DNA of 64,000 nt from CAZQQU01 sp964595625. GTDB lineage: Bacteria; Bacteroidota; Bacteroidia; Flavobacteriales; Flavobacteriaceae. The translations under genes were made by a program, and so were the position numbers. The stretch's first letter is position 1. Each line of letters starts with the position of its first letter. Where the stretch lies: positions 62,001 to 126,000 of the forward strand of contig CAZQQU010000006.1 in NCBI GenBank assembly GCA_964595625.1. The letters run 5' to 3'. The notes under the pieces are model-generated. The model was not told where the DNA came from. It did not search any database and saw only the letters and a program-made list of their open reading frames with translations. Positions 27,395-33,524 of the stretch are shown piece after piece.

Positions 27395-27895
27395 TTATTC
27401 TTTTATAAGTACCCCGTGCGCTTCAAAAAGTAGCGTTTTGCTGTCACCGGAAATAGCAGCAATTTCTTCTTCAGATTTTCCTTCGTCCGAGGCGTAGTAT
27501 TTTTTTTCATGTTCGGTAAGTACAGAAATATAGGCTTTGCCCTCTACTACAACTTCTTCTCCATCTAAATTCATGGGTACAAAAAATCCGTAATCTTTAA
27601 ATTTGACTTGAACTTCTTGTCCATTTTCTAAATCCAAACGCATCCAGCACCCTTTTCGTTGACAAACGGCATTAACAGTAGAGGTAAATTTTGCTTCCAC
27701 CGTATCATGTATGTCCAGGGTTGCATAGAGTTCGGCCATTTTCTCTTTACTAAGTGACCCCACATCCGTGATTGAATCTCCCAAAGAAAGGTAGGTTACA
27801 GGCTCGGTAGTTACTGAATTATTTGTATTTTTAGTATTGGATTGACAGCCAATAGCGATTATAAAAATGCTAATAAATAAGGGTAAAAATTTCAT
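27395..27895 (-). CDS. DUF4920 domain lipoprotein
   Basis: 166 residues. The lipoprotein signal ends in IAIGC with Cys17. The mature part matches the DUF4920 pattern: two Cys in AVCQRKGCWMRLDL (Cys78 and Cys83), then DYGFFVPMNLDGEEVVVEG, and a C-terminus LLFEAHGVLI. The compact beta fold and paired Cys suggest an OB-like or metal-binding periplasmic domain, but its role is unknown to me. It is the first gene of the operon that continues with the CxxCH lipoprotein and mnmD, with 130 bp to the divergent ilvE. Confidence 0.85.
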   Translation of the reverse strand: MKFLPLFISIFIIAIGCQSNTKNTNNSVTTEPVTYLSLGDSITDVGSLSKEKMAELYATLDIHDTVEAKFTSTVNAVCQRKGCWMRLDLENGQEVQVKFKDYGFFVPMNLDGEEVVVEGKAYISVLTEHEKKYYASDEGKSEEEIAAISGDSKTLLFEAHGVLIKE

Positions 27896-27985
27896 TGTAT
27901 CTTAAATTAAGTGATAAATAAATGTCGATTTTATTAATTCCTCAAAAAATGAGCGGTTAGACTTTTTAAAGAAGTATTTATTGAC

Positions 27986-27993
27986 TATATTTG
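27986..27993 (+). promoter_or_regulatory. Candidate -7 box (TATATTTG) of ilvE
   Basis: Full TAnnTTTG match, 32 bases before the ilvE ATG. No -33 box at the expected spacing. Confidence 0.4.
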
Positions 27994-28025
27994 AACATAC
28001 AAATTTATAAAACTTTCTCATTAAA

Positions 28026-29093
28026 ATGGCTCTATCAGATTCCTTTACTATAGAAATAAATAAAGTAAATCAATCCCGACTGCCCGAAACCGATATACAA
28101 AATCCGGTGTTTGGTACTGTTTTTTCAGACCATATGCTGATATGCGAGTACAAAAATGGACAGTGGTCCAATCCCAAAATCCAGCCTTATGTCAATTTAT
28201 CAATTTCTCCCGGAGCCCGAGTTTTTCACTATGGCCAAGCAATTTTTGAAGGTATGAAAGCCTATCGAGATGCGCAAGGACAGGTGTGGCTTTTTAGACC
28301 CGAAGAAAACTTCAAACGCTTTAATAAATCGTCTGTAAGAATGGCGATGCCGGAGGTTCCCAAAGAAATATTTTTAGACGGGTTGTTAGAGTTATTGCGA
28401 CTCGATTATGACTGGGTACCCTCAGGTTATGGCAATTCTCTATATATACGCCCCTTTATTTTTGGAAGTCAAGTCGGGGTGTCTGCTTCCCCTTCAGAAG
28501 AATATACTTTTATGATTTTGTTATGCCCGGTTAAAACTTATTATACCGAAAAAATTAAGGTGCTCATTTCTGATTATTATAGCCGTGCAGCCAATGGGGG
28601 AGTAGGTGCTGCAAAAGCAGCCGGAAATTACGGTGCGCAGTTTTATCCCACCAATTTGGCTCGACAAAAAGGGTACCATCAAGTGATTTGGACGGACGAT
28701 TGTAGTCATCAATTCTTGGAAGAAGCCGGAACAATGAATGTCTTTTTTAGAATTAATGACCAACTCATTACCGCACCGGTTTCTGATAGAATTTTAGATG
28801 GTGTTACCCGAAAAAGTATTATTGACTTGGCCAAACATCTCAACTTAGATGTAGAAGTTCGAAAAATCACGGTTGATGAACTCTTACAGGCTCACCAAAA
28901 CAAAAAGCTCAAAGAAATTTTTGGGGTAGGAACAGCCGCCCTTATCAGTGCAGTTGCCGGTTTTGGATATAAAGACAACCATTACGAACTCCCGGATGTA
29001 GAAGATTCTTACTCCGACTTATTGAAGGAAAAGTTAATGAATATTCAATGGAATATTGATGAAGACCCCTTTGGTTGGCGCTTAAAAGTATAG
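28026..29093 (+). CDS. ilvE: Branched-chain amino acid aminotransferase
   Basis: 355 residues, fold-type IV PLP enzyme of the longer class II BCAT form. It interconverts leucine, isoleucine and valine with their 2-oxo acids. Lys197 in GAAKAAGNYG is the Schiff-base lysine; FHYGQAIFEGMKAYR (67-81), YIRPF (140-144) and FLEEAGTMNVFF further mark the active site. It is monocistronic between two minus-strand genes. The Lrp/AsnC regulator 0.7 kb away is of a family that often controls such genes, but no link is visible. Confidence 0.96.
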   Translation: MALSDSFTIEINKVNQSRLPETDIQNPVFGTVFSDHMLICEYKNGQWSNPKIQPYVNLSISPGARVFHYGQAIFEGMKAYRDAQGQVWLFRPEENFKRFNKSSVRMAMPEVPKEIFLDGLLELLRLDYDWVPSGYGNSLYIRPFIFGSQVGVSASPSEEYTFMILLCPVKTYYTEKIKVLISDYYSRAANGGVGAAKAAGNYGAQFYPTNLARQKGYHQVIWTDDCSHQFLEEAGTMNVFFRINDQLITAPVSDRILDGVTRKSIIDLAKHLNLDVEVRKITVDELLQAHQNKKLKEIFGVGTAALISAVAGFGYKDNHYELPDVEDSYSDLLKEKLMNIQWNIDEDPFGWRLKV

Positions 29094-29109
29094 TTGCTAA
29101 ATAAATTTC

Positions 29110-29721
29110 CTATTCAGCTTTAAAAAAATCCTTGACACCTGCTTCAATTCGGATGGGTAAATCGTTTTGAGCAGGTGGAATGGGACATGAATATTTTTCG
29201 TTGTAAGCACAATACGGATTATACAATTTATTGAAATCCAACACTACTTTACCTTGGGCTACTTCCGATTTCTTAACATCCAAGTATCGACCACCACCAT
29301 ACGACCCATCACCACTGGTTAAGTCGGTTATAGGTAAAAATAAGTAATCTTTGTACTCTTCTTTTTTGGGTTCCAAATTTTCAAATATATCTAATTGGTG
29401 CTGCTTACCTTCCCAAGTAAAAAACAACTCCCCATACTTAACATACAGCGGTAAACGCTCAGTAGTGGTTGGCATATAAAACGGTTCTTCGTCAGGGGTA
29501 CGTACAAAAGTGGCTTCCACCCGATATTCTAAAGCAATGGGGTAAAACTCCAATCCTTCGAATTTTTCAAAATCCTCCGGTTTTAATACCGTGGTTTCTG
29601 GGTTGGTATAATGGGCGTTTAATTGTTGTTGTACCGTTTCTATTTCGGCTATTATTTTTTCGTTGTCTTGAGACAAAACTCCTAACGGTATACACATCAA
29701 TATAAACCACAATGTTTTCAT
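29110..29721 (-). CDS. DUF1684 family exported protein
   Basis: 203 residues from ATG 29721; a TTG eight codons upstream overlaps a -7 box and is not preferred. An N-terminal signal peptide (TLWFILMCIPLGVLSQD) is present. The DUF1684 signature is clear: LTSGDGSYGGGRYLDV in the middle and FNKLYNPYCAYNEKYSCPIPP near the C-terminus, with two conserved Cys. The family is widespread, with no activity established to my knowledge. It is convergent with ilvE (16 bp between stops). Confidence 0.88.
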   Translation of the reverse strand: MKTLWFILMCIPLGVLSQDNEKIIAEIETVQQQLNAHYTNPETTVLKPEDFEKFEGLEFYPIALEYRVEATFVRTPDEEPFYMPTTTERLPLYVKYGELFFTWEGKQHQLDIFENLEPKKEEYKDYLFLPITDLTSGDGSYGGGRYLDVKKSEVAQGKVVLDFNKLYNPYCAYNEKYSCPIPPAQNDLPIRIEAGVKDFFKAE

Positions 29722-29742
29722 CTTTTGTAAGTGTTTAGTATT

Positions 29743-29750
29743 CAAAAATA
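29743..29750 (-). promoter_or_regulatory. Candidate -7 box (TATTTTTG) of the DUF1684 gene
   Basis: On the minus strand TATTTTTG matches TAnnTTTG and ends 22 bases before ATG 29721. This placement supports that ATG over the longer TTG start at 29745, which would lie inside the box. Confidence 0.4.
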
Positions 29751-29805
29751 CACAAATTTTTAATGGTTTCTATAGGTATTGATTCCCCGTATGCCACAGT
29801 AATTA

Positions 29806-30252
29806 CTACAATGCTTGAATTGGAGCATTTTCAACCTTATTGGATAATACAATATAAGTTTTGGTTTCCCCAAAAGTAATTAGGCGATCAATAAAATCTT
29901 CTAAATGCTTTTGATTGCGGAAAACCACTTCCAGGATAATATTTTCATTGCCCGTTACCCGATAACAATTGATGATTTCTTTGTATTCTGTTACTTTCTC
30001 TAAGAATGGAATTAAACGTCCCATGAATACTTTTAATGTGATCAGCGCTTTGAATTGATACCCTACCAATTGGTACGAAACCTGCGCTTGATATCCTTGG
30101 ATAATACCCGTATCTTCCAGTTTTTTGATACGCTCAGAAACAGCCGGCACGGTGAGACCTACATGCTTGGCTAACTCAGTCACTGAAATTCGTGCATTTT
30201 TTTGCAATATGTGTAATATTTTTTGGTTAATGCTATCTACTTTAGTTTTCAT
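29806..30252 (-). CDS. Lrp/AsnC family transcriptional regulator
   Basis: 148 residues from ATG 30252, the standard family length. The open frame extends 86 codons upstream, but that part is intergenic and overlaps the divergent gene. The N-terminal helix-turn-helix spans about 5-50 (ILQKNARISVTELAKHVGL, then AVSERIKKLEDTGII). The ligand-binding RAM domain follows (KALITLKVF, CYRVTGNENIILEVVF). The family senses amino acids and controls their metabolism. Possible targets are ilvE or the divergent small gene at 30359, by position only. Confidence 0.94.
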   Translation of the reverse strand: MKTKVDSINQKILHILQKNARISVTELAKHVGLTVPAVSERIKKLEDTGIIQGYQAQVSYQLVGYQFKALITLKVFMGRLIPFLEKVTEYKEIINCYRVTGNENIILEVVFRNQKHLEDFIDRLITFGETKTYIVLSNKVENAPIQAL

Positions 30253-30335
30253 AGTATTTTGTATTAATGCTTTATTTTCTAATGTAAAAATAGATAATAA
30301 TTTAAAATATATTATCAAGTGAATTTTCTTATTAT

Positions 30336-30343
30336 TAATTTTG
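30336..30343 (+). promoter_or_regulatory. Candidate -7 box (TAATTTTG)
   Basis: Full TAnnTTTG match 15 bases before the ATG of the small unknown gene at 30359, within the 106-bp divergent region shared with the Lrp/AsnC gene. It implies a very short leader. Confidence 0.4.
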
Positions 30344-30358
30344 TTATAAAAAAAGTCA

Positions 30359-30748
30359 ATGAAACCGGTTGCTAGTTCTACTTCACCCTTATCTCCTTTG
30401 TACAGAAAAGCTCTGGAGATTTTTACATTGGCTAAATACATATCCCAATACATGGTGTACGATATGTCGGGATTAAAACACGATAATAACGAACATCCAG
30501 ATATATACAAAACCGGGGATATGGTAAGAAAGTCAGAGGTACTGATACCTGAGGTTTATCTTGCTGAAAACGAGGTTTTGACTGAAAAAAAGGAAAAGCA
30601 TTTATATTCTTTAAAACAGCTTACACAGTCGCTTTCAGATACCTGTAGCCAGCTTGAGAAATCAGTTACTCACGGTCGAGAATTTCTTACGGTTTTACAA
30701 AAAGAAATTGGTGGTTTTAAGAAACTTCAACAAACGTGGGAAAATTAG
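30359..30748 (+). CDS. Small helical protein of unknown function, paralogue of the gene at 30878
   Basis: 129 residues, no signal peptide, no membrane segment. Predicted all-helical by composition. It opens with SPLYRKALEIFTLAKYIS and closes with LTVLQKEIGGFKKLQQTW. The gene at 30878 opens with HPLYTKAVTIVELVDQIT and closes its helical part with LIRYEIDEFRKLFAQWV; both ends correspond, so the two look like diverged copies. The middle SQLEKSVTHGREFL aligns loosely with the same region there. I do not recognise the family. It has its own -7 box and is followed by a strong terminator, so each copy is a separate transcript. Confidence 0.75.
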   Translation: MKPVASSTSPLSPLYRKALEIFTLAKYISQYMVYDMSGLKHDNNEHPDIYKTGDMVRKSEVLIPEVYLAENEVLTEKKEKHLYSLKQLTQSLSDTCSQLEKSVTHGREFLTVLQKEIGGFKKLQQTWEN

Positions 30749-30784
30749 TCTTGAGAAATTTTCTTTAATCTTATTTATAAGGAT

Positions 30785-30813
30785 AAAGTCACTTTCGAGT
30801 GACTTTTTTTTTA
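30785..30813 (+). terminator. Intrinsic terminator with UUCG tetraloop
   Basis: AAAGTCACT (30785-30793), loop TTCG, AGTGACTTT (30798-30806), then an unbroken T-run. A stable textbook terminator ending the 30359 gene and isolating it from its neighbour at 30878. Confidence 0.92.
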
Positions 30814-30844
30814 ATTGGGACAGATTTAATGAAGTTATATTGCG

Positions 30845-30852
30845 TACATTTG
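30845..30852 (+). promoter_or_regulatory. Candidate -7 box (TACATTTG)
   Basis: Full TAnnTTTG match 25 bases before the ATG at 30878 and downstream of the terminator, so the second small gene has its own start signal. Confidence 0.45.
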
Positions 30853-30877
30853 AATAGAAATGTAATGCGTTGGAAAT

Positions 30878-31417
30878 ATGCCTATTGAAAAACATCCTCT
30901 GTACACTAAAGCAGTTACTATTGTAGAATTGGTCGATCAAATTACCGATTTAGTAAGCAAAGCTGCTGCTGATCAAGATGATGAAATGACTCAAACGAAA
31001 TGGGTGGAACTCGCACACTATTTAGATCAGGAGGCTCAGATATTGACTAAAAAAACAACTCAGGGATTAAGTGCCATTTTGTATGATTTACAAATGGAAA
31101 ATGCCACGTTAATACGTAAATCTGCCACTGATATTTTACTTCACTTGAGTAGTCTAGAGATTTATGGTTTTAAAGAAACAGAGTACTTAGATTTAATACG
31201 TTATGAAATTGACGAATTTCGAAAACTATTTGCTCAGTGGGTACAAACCTTTAATCCGTGGAGGTATCAAATAGATCGCTGGGGGCTCTTTAACCCTCCA
31301 GGCATAGCCTATGATGCCCCTGAAGAAAAGGATTTTCCAAATTTGAACTACGACGAAATCGACGATTTAGGCGAGATAGACCCCGATGAATGGGACGAGT
31401 TGGATGAGGAGGATTAA
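30878..31417 (+). CDS. Helical protein of unknown function with acidic tail, paralogue of the gene at 30359
   Basis: 179 residues, no signal peptide. Residues 1-120 are helical and correspond at both ends with the 129-residue neighbour (see 30359). Beyond that it carries WVQTFNPWRYQIDRWGLFNPPGIAYDAP, rich in Trp and Pro, and an acidic tail (LGEIDPDEWDELDEED). The general shape resembles small four-helix proteins such as the S23/four-helix group, but this is only a shape comparison. Its stop codon shares the tetramer TTAA with the stop of the convergent glycosyltransferase. I cannot assign a role. Confidence 0.78.
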   Translation: MPIEKHPLYTKAVTIVELVDQITDLVSKAAADQDDEMTQTKWVELAHYLDQEAQILTKKTTQGLSAILYDLQMENATLIRKSATDILLHLSSLEIYGFKETEYLDLIRYEIDEFRKLFAQWVQTFNPWRYQIDRWGLFNPPGIAYDAPEEKDFPNLNYDEIDDLGEIDPDEWDELDEED

Positions 31418-32268
31418 ATTTTTAGTTTTCTCCAAATTTTTTGCCACCTAAAATTTCGGATAAATTTCCCTTCTTTTGGGCTAACTATATAAGGCAACCG
31501 TTTTTTTTTCGCTAAACGAAATCCTGATATATAATCAAAAAACGTTGGAAAATGTTTTTTGTTTATCGCCATTTTTAAGGCAGTGAGCAAAGTGAGTAGC
31601 GCACTATATCGCAATTGATAGAGTGCTTTTCCTTGCTCATAGCGACTTTGACTGTGATAGGATTTGCCTGTAGGTTTTAGATGTTTGACAATTAAATTTG
31701 TTGAAACACACACTTGAAACCCATGATATTGAGCCAATAATACATCGGCAGTATCCCAGCCGATGGCTGTTTTTAATCCACCTATCGATTCAAAACAGGG
31801 CTTAAGATAGCTTTTGATAGGACCTCGTAGATGATAAGGATCTGCTATTTTTTCGTACACCCACTTACCGTTATGTTGTACATAGAGTAGGCCCCCTGCC
31901 ATACCACATCTTGGATTTTCTTGAAATATTTGAACGAGGGTTTCTAAATAATTTTTAGGAAAAATCAAGTCGGCGTCGAACTTGCAAATTATATCGTATT
32001 GATCGTCCAAACTTTCATATCCTCGGTAAAAAGCTTGAACTACCTTGGCCCCTGGTAAATGCTGTGGATCTGATTGGTTTTTAACTAACGAAATAAAGGG
32101 ATAATTGCTACAAAATTTTTCAACAATGGAGGCGGTTTGATCTGTTGAATGATCATCTACCACCACGATACGGTGTGCCTGAAAGGTCTGTTCGACTAAT
32201 GATTGTAAGGTTTGACTTATAAAAGCTTCTTCATTATGCGCCGGAATGACTATATAAATCTTCATCAA
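31414..32268 (-). CDS. Glycosyltransferase family 2
   Basis: 284 residues. GT-A fold with IVIPAHNEEAFI at 5-16, VVVDDHSTDQTA near 35-46 and a metal-site FDADLIFP near 97-104. The C-terminal 60 residues are basic with a hydrophobic stretch (YSALLTLLTALKMAIN), suggesting peripheral membrane attachment. The closest look is to processive or dolichol-type family 2 enzymes; substrate unknown. It lies 35 bp after a FabH-like synthase on the same strand and is probably cotranscribed, hinting at a lipid or glycolipid product (inference). Confidence 0.88.
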   Translation of the reverse strand: MMKIYIVIPAHNEEAFISQTLQSLVEQTFQAHRIVVVDDHSTDQTASIVEKFCSNYPFISLVKNQSDPQHLPGAKVVQAFYRGYESLDDQYDIICKFDADLIFPKNYLETLVQIFQENPRCGMAGGLLYVQHNGKWVYEKIADPYHLRGPIKSYLKPCFESIGGLKTAIGWDTADVLLAQYHGFQVCVSTNLIVKHLKPTGKSYHSQSRYEQGKALYQLRYSALLTLLTALKMAINKKHFPTFFDYISGFRLAKKKRLPYIVSPKEGKFIRNFRWQKIWRKLKI

Positions 32269-32303
32269 GCAGAATTTATTCGGTTCAGTTAAGACGAAGT
32301 GGT

Positions 32304-33374
32304 TTATAAACGGTAGACCATCGCATTAATATTCATACCGGCACCGACACTGGCAAATAGAATACAATCACCCGGAGCGACCGAATGGTCTTCAATGCCC
32401 CCTTTGAGAAGCAAATCTAAAAGAGTGGGTATAGTGGCTACACTACTATTTCCTAAATTTTTGATACTCATTGGCATGATATCATGAGGCATCGGTTTAT
32501 CATAGAGTTTGTAAAAACGCTCACCAATAGCTTCATCCATTTTTTCATTGGCTTGATGTATCAAAATTTTTTTTATTTCATCAATATGAATACCACTCTT
32601 TTCCAAACAAGTTTTCATAGCTAACGGTACGTGAGAGAGTGCAAAATTATACACCTTGCGACCGTACATTTTGATATAATGAGTATTATCTTTTTCAGTT
32701 TTATTATAACTGATTCCAAAATAAATAAAGTGAGCTTCATTTTTAGTGTAAGTAGCTGTGTGATGTGCTAAAATACCCTCGTTAGCCGAAGTTGTACCCG
32801 CCTCAAGTACGACGGCACCTGCGCCATCGCTATATATCATCGAGTCTCTGTCGTATTTATCAACCACGCGAGAGAGTGTTTCAGAACCAATCACCAAACA
32901 TTTTTGGGCCATTCCTGATTTGATAAAAGCCTGAGCATGAATAACACTCTCCAGCCAACCGGGACAACCGAAAAGCATGTCGTAAGCAACACACTGCGGA
33001 TTTTCTATTTTTAACAGATGTTTGACCCGAGAAGCAAGACTGGGAACGGTATCACTCTGGACAGACCCATATTTGATATCCCCATAGTTGTGTGCAACAA
33101 TCAAATAGTCGAGTTCGTTAGCATCAATTTGAGCACTGGCAATGGCATTTTTAGCAGCAAAATAAGCGATATCTGAGTTCACCAAATCATCCGTGATGTA
33201 ACGACGTTCATGAATACCGGTTATGGCTTTAAATTTTTCAATTATTTCCGCATTAGGAGCTGGTATATGGGTACCATCGGTGTTTAGAAAAACCTGATCT
33301 TTAAAGCGTTCGTTATGTGTAACCCCATGAGGGATATAACTTCCAGTACCGATTATTTTAACGGTGTTTTGCAT
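32304..33374 (-). CDS. FabH-like 3-oxoacyl-ACP synthase III
   Basis: 356 residues, somewhat longer than E. coli FabH (317). The thiolase-fold triad is complete: Cys137 in LFGCPGW, His273 in ILIHQANEKMDEA and Asn309 in LGNSSVA. Type III enzymes condense acetyl-CoA (or branched starters) with malonyl-ACP to start fatty acid synthesis. The extra segment 20-50 (QVFLNTDGTHIPAPNAEII) and variant Cys environment suggest one of the FabH homologues seen beside the canonical copy in Bacteroidota, so the substrate may be unusual. Upstream gcvP is 150 bp away; downstream is a glycosyltransferase. Confidence 0.88.
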   Translation of the reverse strand: MQNTVKIIGTGSYIPHGVTHNERFKDQVFLNTDGTHIPAPNAEIIEKFKAITGIHERRYITDDLVNSDIAYFAAKNAIASAQIDANELDYLIVAHNYGDIKYGSVQSDTVPSLASRVKHLLKIENPQCVAYDMLFGCPGWLESVIHAQAFIKSGMAQKCLVIGSETLSRVVDKYDRDSMIYSDGAGAVVLEAGTTSANEGILAHHTATYTKNEAHFIYFGISYNKTEKDNTHYIKMYGRKVYNFALSHVPLAMKTCLEKSGIHIDEIKKILIHQANEKMDEAIGERFYKLYDKPMPHDIMPMSIKNLGNSSVATIPTLLDLLLKGGIEDHSVAPGDCILFASVGAGMNINAMVYRL

Positions 33375-33524
33375 TTTTTAAAATTTAGGTAAAGGTAGCT
33401 AAAAAAATACCAAAACACACAGTTTTAACTATTTCTGCCTCTATTTTAGATTGATAAACGAGCCCTTCGGTGTTCCTAAACGAAACGAATTAGCAGGATC
33501 TAAAATGGGAATAGAAACGAGATT

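Noticed and set aside
30253..30510. 86-codon upstream extension of the Lrp/AsnC gene
   Set aside because: Covers the divergent -7 box and the next gene; the family length fits the internal ATG.
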